A DNA stretch of 64,000 bases, from assembly GCF_900149695.1 (NCBI RefSeq), contig NZ_LT703004.1, positions 640,522 through 704,521 on the forward strand, written 5' to 3'. The stretch comes from Anderseniella sp. Alg231-50. Lineage in GTDB: Bacteria > Pseudomonadota > Alphaproteobacteria > Rhizobiales > Aestuariivirgaceae. A program made the position numbers and the translations under genes. The notes beneath the pieces are model-generated. The model searched no databases, had not been told where the DNA came from, and saw nothing but the letters and a program-made list of their open reading frames with translations. This document shows positions 35,503-44,062 of this stretch, in pieces (the stretch's first letter is position 1; every line of letters starts with the position of its first letter).

Positions 35503-37680
35503 TCAATAGCACCATTTCTGGACGCCCTTTACGTTGTAGTTCACCAGGTTCCTCTGGCCGTTACAGTGCTTTGGCGGATCCATGCGACCCATGTAGTCCT
35601 TTATCTGATCGGCATACCACCAGCTGGTTTTGCACTTCTCGTTAGTCTTGCGAACACCCACCCCGGTTACGGCATCCCAGACAATGCCGTTGCTCCGCGA
35701 CTGTTCGGAAAACACCACGCCCTCATAACCCTTTTTATCTGCACTGAACGGCGACCAGGTGGCCAACAACTGAAAATTGTATTTGAGCTTAAGTCCGGAG
35801 TAAAACAAGTCCCAGTCTGATCCCGGCTGACCGCTGGTGGAGCGACGGTGATCGTAATTGGACTGGTATTCGCGCATGTAATACGCACTCATGCCGAATT
35901 TGTTATTGAGCCAGTGATCGGAAATCGGTTGCCCGGGAACATTCGCGGACATCACCTTGTCGGCGGCATTCTTGGGACCGTAGGAGGGTTTCAGCACGAT
36001 CGGCAGTGTCAGGCCTTCAGCGGGAACGTATTCCGGGAACGGTATCAGTGTCAGTCCCCAGACCTTGTTGCGGTCATGCAATGCCAGTTGTGGCCGGTTG
36101 CGCATATTAAGCTGTGCCATCAGGCCATAGACCACAGGCTTTATGTCCTTGCGCCGTTTGATGGTGACATAGGCATGCGCCGGATGCGGCGAGTAGGCCC
36201 TCACCCAATAACCCCAGGATTCGGGGTTTTCAGGATTGTATTCAGCAGACGGCACCAGCGAATTGAGTTCCTTGGACAGGACTTTCTTGGCCGCCTTGAA
36301 GGCCTTTTCATAAACCTGCTCCTTGATCAGGCCATGCACGGCTTCACCGGCCACCTTGTCGGCATTGCTCAGGGCAATCGAAACTGCTTCCGAAGCCAGG
36401 TAGTTGATGCCCTGCTCGCGCAGCATTTTCAGGTCGGGAATCTCCGGTGGCAGGCCAAGCGCGACCAGGCCTGCGTTCAATCCGGCAGTGATGGCAGCCT
36501 TCATGGTGCTGCGGCAGGAATTGCTGTTATCAATAACCGAACAGATTTCACCAGCTACCGTGGACGCCACTGCCGATTTGGCCGATTTCAGCGCTCCGCC
36601 CCACTGGGTAAGAATGGCCTGACCAAGTTCAAGCCCTTCCTCCCACAATGTCTGGTTGTCGCGGATGCGATTTCTGTACTCCTGGCTGTCGAAGCGACAG
36701 CCGGCCCGCACTCCATATTTGGGCACATCGCGCGATGCCACCAGGCCGGCATAAATCGACGGGCTACCCTCCCCGCCCAGCGTCAGAAATCTCGGTGGTA
36801 CATAGCTGCGCAGCTGAACATCATACAGGCTGGTGACCAGCCGAGGGCAAAAATCCAGATTGGGACATACATGCGGCAACCAGGACATCTGAGCCGGCAG
36901 TATGCCCTTGCTCAGATCATACGGGCTTTTGCCCCCGGTGCCACCGTCTTTCGGTTTGGGCTTTTTGTTGGCGAAATTACCGCTCAATCCCTTCCATACA
37001 CTCAGGGCGCGCGGATAACCCTTGTTCAGCTTTGTGTCGGTCAGGCGGATATAGCGATCGCCCTTGAACACATAGTATTTTTTGTTCTTGCCGGACTGGA
37101 AGGCTGCATCCAGCTTATTGCGGAACCCGCCCGGAAAGCCCCAACCGCCGGGCAGTTTCTTCGGATACCCCTTGTCCATGCGCGTGCCGGTGAAACGGAC
37201 ATATTCGCCACCCTTGAAAAAGTAGGTGTGGCCCTTGCGATACACGGCGGCATCAAGATTTGCATGGAAGCGGGCCGGCATGCCCTTCCAGGCTTTGGCA
37301 ATGGTGTTGGGATAACCCTTGTCCATCCTGCTGCCGGTAATGCGCACATACTGGTTGCCCCTGAAGAAATAGATCTTCTTGCGCTCGGGAAAATAAAGTG
37401 CCGCATCCAGCCCGCTTAGAAACTTGTCCGGCAACCCTTTCCACTGCCGCATGAGCTTGGGATATCCGGGCTCGACCTTGCTGCCGTTCAACCGGTAATA
37501 GCCGATGTCCTTGAAAAAATAGGTTTTGCCATTGGCAAACATGGCCGCATCGATGGAAGGTTCCGCACCGGCCGTGGTGCTTGCAACACCAAGTGCTGCC
37601 ATGCCGAAAAAGAGCCCTGCAGCCAAGGCATGCGGTACACTTGTTCTCCGATTGGTCGCATCAGATACGCCGTTATGCAT
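35503..37680 (-). CDS. Large secreted protein with four hemopexin repeats
   Basis: 725 residues with AGGAGG before the ATG. A signal peptide ends near TTAGA. Four hemopexin repeats fill residues 40-240, each beginning with a DAA-type strand and a YFF..G..Y.R core (IDAAMFANGKTYFFKDIGYYRL; LDAALYFPERKKIYFFRGNQYVRI; LDAAVYRKGHTYFFKGGEYVRF; LDAAFQSGKNKKYYVFKGDRYIRL). The remaining 480 residues are unrecognised, with paired Cys and an Ala/Lys-rich helical middle. Hemopexin domains bind haem, metals or matrix proteins; the C-terminal function is unknown. A Cys-rich secreted protein is encoded just upstream. Confidence 0.75.
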   Translation of the reverse strand: MHNGVSDATNRRTSVPHALAAGLFFGMAALGVASTTAGAEPSIDAAMFANGKTYFFKDIGYYRLNGSKVEPGYPKLMRQWKGLPDKFLSGLDAALYFPERKKIYFFRGNQYVRITGSRMDKGYPNTIAKAWKGMPARFHANLDAAVYRKGHTYFFKGGEYVRFTGTRMDKGYPKKLPGGWGFPGGFRNKLDAAFQSGKNKKYYVFKGDRYIRLTDTKLNKGYPRALSVWKGLSGNFANKKPKPKDGGTGGKSPYDLSKGILPAQMSWLPHVCPNLDFCPRLVTSLYDVQLRSYVPPRFLTLGGEGSPSIYAGLVASRDVPKYGVRAGCRFDSQEYRNRIRDNQTLWEEGLELGQAILTQWGGALKSAKSAVASTVAGEICSVIDNSNSCRSTMKAAITAGLNAGLVALGLPPEIPDLKMLREQGINYLASEAVSIALSNADKVAGEAVHGLIKEQVYEKAFKAAKKVLSKELNSLVPSAEYNPENPESWGYWVRAYSPHPAHAYVTIKRRKDIKPVVYGLMAQLNMRNRPQLALHDRNKVWGLTLIPFPEYVPAEGLTLPIVLKPSYGPKNAADKVMSANVPGQPISDHWLNNKFGMSAYYMREYQSNYDHRRSTSGQPGSDWDLFYSGLKLKYNFQLLATWSPFSADKKGYEGVVFSEQSRSNGIVWDAVTGVGVRKTNEKCKTSWWYADQIKDYMGRMDPPKHCNGQRNLVNYNVKGVQKWCY

Positions 37681-37719
37681 TTCAACCTCCTCTGGTCGCC
37701 ACCTCGCTGGAGTTTTCCG

Positions 37720-38433
37720 CTATTTGCAGATCTTCTTCAGCTTGCGCCGCAGTTCCTCAATGCGTTCAAACGAGATTTCCCGCCAGCGTGTCGGACAATC
37801 GCCATATTGCGCCTGCCGGACGGCAGCCACCGTATTGACGTTCGGTCGGCTGCCGCAGGCCCGGAACTTGATTTTCAGCTCCAGGTCCACCTTGGCGCGG
37901 CCATACCAACTGCAGAACTCGGAGTTCCCCCGCGGATTGCTCTCGGCGCAGTCATCCGTGGCTCCAACCTGTTTATACAACCTGCCGAACAGTGCACCGG
38001 CTTCCACACACCGGTTTACGAAATCCTTGAGAGTTGTGATGTTGGCCAGTGGTCCCTTGTAGCCGCATTTCATGTCGCGGTTTTCCTTGAGACGATACAG
38101 TCCGTACCTGGCCATGCGGATGCAATCTTCTCGTTCGCCACTGTGAGGTTTGCAGGCTTTCAGTGCATTTTCACGAGATATGCGGTTATTGCCGGCCGCT
38201 ACCTCACTGGCTCCGGTGCAGTAGTAGGCATGCACGAAGAAATTATCACTCCACAAGCTGCCGGTCAGACCGCATCGATTGTTGATGTTGCGTTTTTGCT
38301 GGGCGAGCGCCTGCTTCACGTACTTCTCGCAGTACCTCTTTGATGCCGCGTGCGCCGATGGTTGCGCGGCAATCAGTATCAGGCAGCCCGCAATTGCGGG
38401 AATTGCAAAAGTCGCGGTCCCGGACGTGGTCAT
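37720..38433 (-). CDS. Secreted Cys-rich protein of unknown function
   Basis: 237 residues from ATG 38433. A signal peptide ends at SAHAA. The mature part has about a dozen Cys in spaced pairs (RYCEKYV, NRCGLTG, YYCTGAS, KACKPHSGEREDCIRMA, MKCGYKG, NRCVEAG, DDCAESN, EFCSWYG, RACGSRP, GDCPTRW, KKICK), which suggests several disulfides. It lies 39 bases upstream of the hemopexin-repeat gene on the same strand, so the two are likely co-expressed and may interact. I recognise no family. Confidence 0.65.
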   Translation of the reverse strand: MTTSGTATFAIPAIAGCLILIAAQPSAHAASKRYCEKYVKQALAQQKRNINNRCGLTGSLWSDNFFVHAYYCTGASEVAAGNNRISRENALKACKPHSGEREDCIRMARYGLYRLKENRDMKCGYKGPLANITTLKDFVNRCVEAGALFGRLYKQVGATDDCAESNPRGNSEFCSWYGRAKVDLELKIKFRACGSRPNVNTVAAVRQAQYGDCPTRWREISFERIEELRRKLKKICK

Positions 38434-38597
38434 CAATTCGAGCCCTTAGACAGGATTCTCGAGGAATCACAGCACCTCTCAAGGCTCAAGCAGACGAAAA
38501 CCACACACCTGCCGCAATATGGCAGAATCGATATATTGTTTCTGCAACCATTGAGTGTGAACATCGTTTTTCGCAACCTCTGTACGGGAGCGCATGC

Positions 38598-39335
38598 ATG
38601 GATTCACGTTTTGGCGGGTTTGTCGATGAACTGACCACACTGCCGGATGCTGTTTCCATCTGGCGACACACAGCTGATTACGCTGCGAATGCCGGTTATT
38701 CCGGCTGTTCCCTGGTGCTTGGCGAAATGTCGGACGGGCACATTCGCCGTCCACGCATAATTTCCAGTTTCAGCGCAGATTTCCGGCAAGCTTATGCCCA
38801 GGAAGGCCTCGGGGAGATAGATCCGTTCCTGCTGTTCAGCTGCACCAGCTTGAGCGCCAAGAAAATCGTCACCAGGGACCTCTCCAGCTTTCCCGGCGCG
38901 TGTCCGCAACACAAGATGTTTCTCGAACATGCTGCCGAAAACGGGGCGGTCAACAATCTCGGCATTCCGGTTCGCACGCCGGATAACGACGTGTTTGGCG
39001 GTTGGATATTTTCCAACAGCGAAACAGACGAGCACTTTGAGAAACTGCATTGCGATCACTCGACGCAAATGCACCTGGCAGCGGTACTGGCCTATGAAAG
39101 GATGGTGGCGCTGGGATTAGGCAGCATGGGCAAAGAGCAACTGCTCAGCGACCGTGAACGCGAATGCCTGATATGGCTTTGTGCAGGATTGCGGGTGTCG
39201 ATGATCGCGCAACGGCTGTCGCTCAGCGAGTCGGCGGTTCGCCTTTACATCACCAATGCCCGGCGCAAGTTCGGCGCGCGCACCCGCGAACAGGCCATTG
39301 CCCGGGCCATATTCAGTGGCGAGATAAACCTGTGA
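38598..39335 (+). CDS. LuxR-family regulator with autoinducer-binding-like domain (LuxR solo)
   Basis: 245 residues from ATG 38598 (GGGAG upstream). The N-terminal 160 residues resemble the acyl-homoserine-lactone binding domain: GYSGCSLVLGEM, then EIDPFLLFSC with the conserved Asp-Pro, and NNLGIPVRTPDNDVFGGWIFS. The C-terminus is a LuxR helix-turn-helix: LSDRERECLIWLCAGLRVSMIAQRLSLSESAVRLYITNARRKFGARTREQAIARAI. There is no luxI synthase within the window, so this is a solo receptor. The gene starts divergent from the Cys-rich/hemopexin pair, which it might control. Confidence 0.85.
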   Translation: MDSRFGGFVDELTTLPDAVSIWRHTADYAANAGYSGCSLVLGEMSDGHIRRPRIISSFSADFRQAYAQEGLGEIDPFLLFSCTSLSAKKIVTRDLSSFPGACPQHKMFLEHAAENGAVNNLGIPVRTPDNDVFGGWIFSNSETDEHFEKLHCDHSTQMHLAAVLAYERMVALGLGSMGKEQLLSDRERECLIWLCAGLRVSMIAQRLSLSESAVRLYITNARRKFGARTREQAIARAIFSGEINL

Positions 39336-39374
39336 TGGCGTTCGGCATCGGCCAGCACAACCAGAGCTGAAACC

Positions 39375-39782
39375 ATGAACCTTGTTGCCGCGATTGTATT
39401 TATCTCAGGTGGCGGATTGTTCGTCCTGTTCAGCCTCGGGATTTTCCTGCGCCAGCGCAGCTTCAACAAGACCCGGACACCGGTAAAGCTGGTTGTCGTC
39501 GACAGCCATGCCAGGGCCGGGAAGGAGGGCAGTTACATCCACCTTGAGTACAGGATCACCGACGGACCGCATTCGGGACTGCAAAAGACAAGCGAGGCCG
39601 GCACATTCCCGCCACTGCATGCCGTGGGTGATCATGTTGACGGCTATTTTGATGCTGCGACAGGCGACATTCTGAGCAAAAAGGAAGACAGGCTGACCAA
39701 TTGGTCCATACTCGGCTTCGCGGGCCTGGGCAGCGTCATGCTGATGCTGGGCATTCTGGCTGTTTCAAGGTTTGTTTCATAA
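39375..39782 (+). CDS. DUF3592-like membrane protein
   Basis: 135 residues: one N-terminal helix (5-25), a periplasmic beta domain (PVKLVVVDSHARAGKEGSYIHLEYRITDG ... VGDHVDGYFDAATGDIL), and a C-terminal helix (about 112-132). This is the layout of DUF3592 proteins. Function unknown. Confidence 0.65.
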   Translation: MNLVAAIVFISGGGLFVLFSLGIFLRQRSFNKTRTPVKLVVVDSHARAGKEGSYIHLEYRITDGPHSGLQKTSEAGTFPPLHAVGDHVDGYFDAATGDILSKKEDRLTNWSILGFAGLGSVMLMLGILAVSRFVS

Positions 39783-39834
39783 CCCATCTTGCCGGCGTAC
39801 CATCAATTTCAGAGCACGCCGGCTGGCAAACAGG

Positions 39835-40890
39835 TTACTGTGACCGGCGGTTCAGCGAGATGCCGTAGGCCGGGCTGCGGATGGCGAGGATCGGATCGTC
39901 CGTTGCCTCGATGCCGCTGGGCAGGTTGTTCGGATCGAAGACCAGGCCGGTGCAATCGTTCTGCGTACCTTTTTCGATGATCTGGTCGATCACCAGCTTG
40001 CCGGCAGCGACCCTGCGGCGGGTATCAGGCCAGACGGCAGTTGGATCGTCGATCGCGTCACCGGCTTCTGCAATTTGCAGAAAGACGTCCCATTGCGCTG
40101 CGGTGCCGGTGAGGCGTCCGCGCAGGTCCGCCTCGAGGAAGCTGTCCGGAAAACTCTCCTCCTCCTGTTTCGTCAGGCCCTGGAAACCACCGGCAGGCTC
40201 GAAAATCCAGCGTGCGGCACGCTGCTTGTTTGCTGTGCCGTCAAACAGGAAAGCATGGGTCGAGAAGTAAGGAGTGGTGGCATAGCTCGCCGGCGGCGGC
40301 GTTTCCGCCAGGTAGTTCACGTGCGCCATAACATTGGGGTTGGCCTCGTTGAACGCCTTGATCTTCGCCGGGTCTTTCTGGCCTGTAGCGGGGTCTGCCG
40401 TGCGGGCTTTCAGGAACTCGACAAACTGGGACGGGGTTGCAGCAAAAAACACCGGCGCTGAAATCATCACCAGATCCAGTTCCTCATCATCTGAAATGTG
40501 AAAACGAAGCCCGAGGCCGCGCACGGAGCGGCTCTTGTCGGAGGCTTTCGGATTGCCGCCGCCGATGGAAAACCGCGCCGTCACGTTCGTCCTTGCAGCC
40601 TTGAACAACGGGCCTTTCACAAAACCATCTTCCTGTTCGGCGGCGATGAAGTGGCCTGCCGCGCAAAATCCCTTGGCATGTGAGGTGCGCTCCCCGGCGT
40701 GACGGCCGAAGACACCGTTCAGGGCATTGATCGTGTCTTCGGCCGTGGTTTCTGTTTCGGCTGATACGGCCTGGCCGGCGGTGAGAAGTGTCATGGCAAT
40801 TATTCCTGCTGCAAATGGTTTGAATCGAAATTCGGCAACTGACCGAGCCGGCTTCGAGGCGAGCGACCGGGCATTCAGTGATGTCCACAT
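39835..40890 (-). CDS. Exported catalase-related (SrpA-like) haem peroxidase
   Basis: 351 residues from ATG 40890 with AGGAAGG upstream. A long basic N-terminus and hydrophobic stretch end at AVSAE, so it is exported. Catalase-fold features: distal His in GERTSHAKGFCAAGHF, GLGLRFHISDDEELDLVMISAPVFF, and the proximal haem Tyr in AIRSPAYGISLNRR. Length is that of the mini-catalase/SrpA group, not full catalase. These use haem for peroxidase-type chemistry in the periplasm. The divergent Fe-S HTH regulator next to it is a likely redox controller. Confidence 0.85.
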   Translation of the reverse strand: MWTSLNARSLASKPARSVAEFRFKPFAAGIIAMTLLTAGQAVSAETETTAEDTINALNGVFGRHAGERTSHAKGFCAAGHFIAAEQEDGFVKGPLFKAARTNVTARFSIGGGNPKASDKSRSVRGLGLRFHISDDEELDLVMISAPVFFAATPSQFVEFLKARTADPATGQKDPAKIKAFNEANPNVMAHVNYLAETPPPASYATTPYFSTHAFLFDGTANKQRAARWIFEPAGGFQGLTKQEEESFPDSFLEADLRGRLTGTAAQWDVFLQIAEAGDAIDDPTAVWPDTRRRVAAGKLVIDQIIEKGTQNDCTGLVFDPNNLPSGIEATDDPILAIRSPAYGISLNRRSQ

Positions 40891-40939
40891 GATGTGTCCT
40901 TCCTGGTTGGTGTCACCGGTGGCAATATCACATAAAATC

Positions 40940-40967
40940 AATAATAACAATTAAAACTGCTATTATT
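40940..40967. promoter_or_regulatory. AT-rich inverted repeat between catalase-like gene and Fe-S regulator
   Basis: AATAATA (40940-40946) and TATTATT (40961-40967) form an inverted repeat with a 14-base spacer within the 145-base divergent region. It lies about 50 bases before the catalase-like start and 70 before the regulator start. It is the most obvious candidate operator for the regulator. Confidence 0.4.
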
Positions 40968-41035
40968 ATCTTTTTAATTGAAAACCACGGGAATTCCTGC
41001 TAAATATCTGTAGAAACAAGGAAATAGTCGACCCC

Positions 41036-41635
41036 ATGTCCACCAGAGATGATATTCTTTCACTTCTAAGACGCGACGCCATGACGATTCCGGAGCTGTT
41101 GGAGCGGCTGAACGTCACCCGCAATGCGGTCATCGTTCCGCTCAAGCAGCTTGAAGCCGATGGCCTCGTGGAAGGCGAAACCCAGCGCGGCAAGGGAGTT
41201 GGCAAACCGGCCGTCAGGTACAGTGTCGTGTCCGGCCGCGAAGACATAACATCACAGGCCTATCCGACGTTTGCCGAGCTGACCATGCAGACACTGGCTG
41301 AGCAGTTGCCACGGGATCAGGTCAGCCAGCTGATGCGCCAGGTCGGTGAGAAAATGGCCACACATCTGGACGTGAACGGGCAGTCGAGTCTCACCGGACG
41401 ACTGCAAGCTGCCACTGACTTTCTTGACACTCTCGGGGCTGAGACAGTGGTGGACACACAGCAAGGCAACCCGGTGGTGCGCAGTTTCAGCTGCCCCCTG
41501 GGCCGGGCTGTGCGCCAGGAGCCTTGCGTCTGCTCGGTAGTTGCAGCCTTCTTGTCGGATGTCACCGGAACGACGGTGGACGAGCAATGCGATCGCGGTG
41601 AAAAACTGTTCTGCAAGTTTGTGGTCAAAGCATAG
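41036..41635 (+). CDS. SufR-like winged-helix regulator with C-terminal cysteine cluster
   Basis: 199 residues. The N-terminal helix-turn-helix is ILSLLRRDAMTIPELLERLNVTRNAVIVPLKQLEADGLVEGETQRGKGVGKPAVRYSV, of the ArsR/DeoR-like type used by SufR. The C-terminal part has Cys153, Cys164, Cys166, Cys185 and Cys193; the C-x10-C-x-C-x18-C set resembles the Fe-S ligands of SufR-type sensors. It probably senses redox or oxygen state through the cluster and controls the divergent haem peroxidase gene. The metal is inferred from Cys spacing only. Confidence 0.8.
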   Translation: MSTRDDILSLLRRDAMTIPELLERLNVTRNAVIVPLKQLEADGLVEGETQRGKGVGKPAVRYSVVSGREDITSQAYPTFAELTMQTLAEQLPRDQVSQLMRQVGEKMATHLDVNGQSSLTGRLQAATDFLDTLGAETVVDTQQGNPVVRSFSCPLGRAVRQEPCVCSVVAAFLSDVTGTTVDEQCDRGEKLFCKFVVKA

Positions 41636-41691
41636 GCGGCACTGCTGCTGCACCGCCCCCTGCCCGCAGACCTTAAGGCCAGCGTTCCCCG

Positions 41692-42030
41692 TCACTCATC
41701 AGACAAGTGCCTGGCCCAGAGCTTTGCCGTACTGCCGAGCGGCACCAGATGCGAATAGATTTCCCTGCCGATCTCGGTCACTTCGTAGCCGGATGCAACC
41801 TTGTGCACGAGCCGTGCCGCCTGCAGTTCCTTGAGACGCTGGTTCAGAACAGCGGGCGATATGGTTTCACACTTGTCCTGCAGGTCACGGAAGGTGGCGG
41901 GGCCAATCTCGCTGAGTGTCCACAAGACGCCCATGGCCCAGCGCCTTCCGATCAGGTCGAACAGAGCCATGACCGGCGCCCCGCTGCGCGAGCCCCTGAC
42001 AGGATGACCGGGTCTGGGTATTTTTACCAT
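41692..42030 (-). CDS. HxlR-family regulator (controls SMP-30 gene)
   Basis: 112 residues. Winged helix core: GAPVMALFDLIGRRWAMGVLWTLSEIGPATFRDLQDKCETISPAVLNQRLKELQAARLVHKVASGYEVTEIGREI. This matches HxlR proteins, except that the usual N-terminal Cys sensor is missing. It is divergent from the SMP-30 gene; two near-identical palindromes lie between the starts, the first directly before this ATG, so autorepression is likely. Confidence 0.88.
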   Translation of the reverse strand: MVKIPRPGHPVRGSRSGAPVMALFDLIGRRWAMGVLWTLSEIGPATFRDLQDKCETISPAVLNQRLKELQAARLVHKVASGYEVTEIGREIYSHLVPLGSTAKLWARHLSDE

Positions 42031-42031
42031 C

Positions 42032-42078
42032 TGCTATACTTTCCATAGCGTTTCGTTTCTGCTATGAAAAATATAGCA
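42032..42078. promoter_or_regulatory. Two HxlR operators, TGCTAT-N7-ATAGC
   Basis: Site 1 at 42032-42050 reads TGCTAT, seven bases, ATAGCG; site 2 at 42060-42078 reads TGCTAT, seven bases, ATAGCA, a perfect palindrome. The sites are 28 bases apart. Site 2 contains the ATG at 42064, which argues that the SMP-30 protein starts further downstream (GTG 42106). Confidence 0.7.
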
Positions 42079-42105
42079 TCTATTGGTAATCAGGGGAAAG
42101 TGGCA

Positions 42106-43023
42106 GTGAAGAACGACAATTACGAGATCAGGGATGACCGTTTCCGCCGCAGCATAAAGCTGGCTGAACCAATCGAGCGGATATGGACCGGCGGGCGCTG
42201 GACGGAGGGCCCGGTCTACTCGCCGGCCTTCAGGTGCCTGTTGTGGAGCGACATTCCAAACGACCGCCGCCTGAGATGGGATGAACTGAGCGGCAGCGTT
42301 GGCGACATTCGCAGCGGGCTTGGCTGTTATACAAACGGCAGCACACTGGACCGTGAAGGCCGGGTCATCGCATGCGAACACGGCACGCGCAGCGTCACCC
42401 GTGTGGAACATGACGGCTCCGTCACCACGCTTGCCGCCCGCTACCAAGGCAAACGTTTCAACAGCCCCAATGATGTCGTGGTGCGTTCAGACGGAACCAT
42501 CTGGTTCACCGACCCTGCCTACGGAATAGAATCCGACTATGAGGGGTTTCAGGCCGAGCCCGAACTTGACGGCGAGCATGTCTACCGCCTCGACCCGGCC
42601 AGCGGCGATTGCGTGCGCGTAGCCGACGACTTTGCCTGCCCCAACGGCCTTGCCTTCTCGCTGGACGAGCAGACACTCTACATAGCCGATTCCGGAGCGA
42701 CCCGGTATGCAAGCGGCGAGCATCATATTCGCGTATTCGCCGTGAAAGCCGACGGCAGTCTGTCCGGCGGCGAGGTTTTCGCGGAGTGCGAGCACGGTGT
42801 GTTCGACGGTTTCCGCTTTGACAATCAGGGACGCATCTGGACCAGCGCCGGAGACGGTGTGCACTGCTATCACGCGGACGGCACCCTGCTCGGCAAGGTT
42901 TTCATACCGGAGAAAGTGTCAAACCTGTGTTTCGGCGGACCCAAGCTGAACCGGCTGTTCGTCACCGCCTCCAGCAGCGTGTATTCGGTGCTGTTGGCAA
43001 CCACGGGACAGCCAACTTTCTGA
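42106..43023 (+). CDS. SMP-30/gluconolactonase-family lactonase
   Basis: 305 residues if read from GTG 42106 (AGGGGA upstream). The in-frame ATG at 42064 lies inside an operator palindrome and is less likely. Propeller signatures and metal ligands: WTEGPVYSP (Glu), CYTNGSTLDREGR, RFNSPNDVVVRSDGTIWFTDPAYGIESDYEG (Asn), CPNGLAFSLDEQTLYIADSG (Asp), VFDGFRFDNQGRIWTSAGDGV. It should hydrolyse a sugar or aromatic lactone in the cytoplasm, with Ca/Zn. Controlled by the divergent HxlR protein. Confidence 0.88.
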   Translation: MKNDNYEIRDDRFRRSIKLAEPIERIWTGGRWTEGPVYSPAFRCLLWSDIPNDRRLRWDELSGSVGDIRSGLGCYTNGSTLDREGRVIACEHGTRSVTRVEHDGSVTTLAARYQGKRFNSPNDVVVRSDGTIWFTDPAYGIESDYEGFQAEPELDGEHVYRLDPASGDCVRVADDFACPNGLAFSLDEQTLYIADSGATRYASGEHHIRVFAVKADGSLSGGEVFAECEHGVFDGFRFDNQGRIWTSAGDGVHCYHADGTLLGKVFIPEKVSNLCFGGPKLNRLFVTASSSVYSVLLATTGQPTF

Positions 43024-43143
43024 CACCTGAAAACCAGTTTGCTCCGTCAACGGACATCCTATACGGTTGCTGATCATCTCCGTTGTTCCACCCGGGGACG
43101 ATGATGACATGAAGCAGCGCACTGCAGGAAAGCATGGCCTGAG

Positions 43144-44016
43144 ATGAGCTATTCACAACACACCGCCTGGTCTGACCCTGGACCGTTTGCCGGCAGCCTG
43201 AATGACCTGCCCGCAGATCCGGGTCAGTTGGCGAACTGTCTGGAAAATTTCCTGATCCACCATGCAGCAGCAAGGTCCCTGAATTTCGGCGTTCCCGACT
43301 ATGCGGAATCCGATCGTAACCTGCGTACGGTTGAGCGGCTGCTTCAAACCGCGATGGACCGTGACAACCGACCGCTTACCGAGCACCGGAAACTGCCGGC
43401 ATATCTGTATGGCAGTTGCCATGACTTTACATTGATCGCCGCCAGCAAGTTCCGCTCGCAGGGTATCGATGCCCGGCTTCGCGTTGGCTTCGTTGACTAT
43501 TTCCGCAAAGACAGGTGGGAGGATCACTGGCTGTGCGAGTATCGCAAGGACGGCGAATGGCGGCTTCTGGATGCGCAGCTGGGCATGCGGGCACGGCAAG
43601 GCCACGGCATCGAATTTGATATTACAGATGTGCCCAGATCACGGTTCAAGTCCGGATGTGAGCTGTGGCTGGCCATTCGCGGCGGCGAGATCGATCCTGC
43701 GACCTGCGGTCTGTTCTACGCAGGTATCAGCGGTCACTGGTTCCCCGCGTCCAATGTCCTGAAGGATGCCGCCACGCTTGCGGCCATAGAACCCCTGCCG
43801 TGGGATTACTGGGGCCCGGCGCGTGAGTTCAGCCGTGACCGGGCCGTGAGCGAAGAAGCTCAGGCGCAGCTGGAGCAACTGGCGCGCCGTTTCGTTCCGG
43901 CACCGTCGTCGCCCGAAGAAGCAAGTTCGATGCTTGAGGATTTCGACTGGGCAAGACCAACCAGAGAAGTGCTGAGCTTCGCCGACGGCGAACTTCGCGA
44001 GCGTCTGCTGCTGTGA
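43144..44016 (+). CDS. Transglutaminase-like cysteine-protease-fold protein
   Basis: 290 residues. The central part carries a transglutaminase-type triad: Cys in YLYGSCHDFTLIAASKFRSQGIDARLRVGFV, His in WEDHWLCEYR and Asp in WRLLDAQLG. The N- and C-terminal regions are unrecognised. Bacterial members are often proteases or amidases rather than crosslinkers. No signal peptide is seen, so it should be cytoplasmic. Confidence 0.75.
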   Translation: MSYSQHTAWSDPGPFAGSLNDLPADPGQLANCLENFLIHHAAARSLNFGVPDYAESDRNLRTVERLLQTAMDRDNRPLTEHRKLPAYLYGSCHDFTLIAASKFRSQGIDARLRVGFVDYFRKDRWEDHWLCEYRKDGEWRLLDAQLGMRARQGHGIEFDITDVPRSRFKSGCELWLAIRGGEIDPATCGLFYAGISGHWFPASNVLKDAATLAAIEPLPWDYWGPAREFSRDRAVSEEAQAQLEQLARRFVPAPSSPEEASSMLEDFDWARPTREVLSFADGELRERLLL

Positions 44017-44062
44017 ACCCGTGGCCGGGCTGGGCGTGTGGCCTCACGACAGGCAGTACAAC

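Noticed and set aside
35848..37419. 523-codon plus-strand ORF opposite the hemopexin protein
   Set aside because: Antisense shadow; the minus-strand gene has a signal peptide, ribosome site and four repeats.
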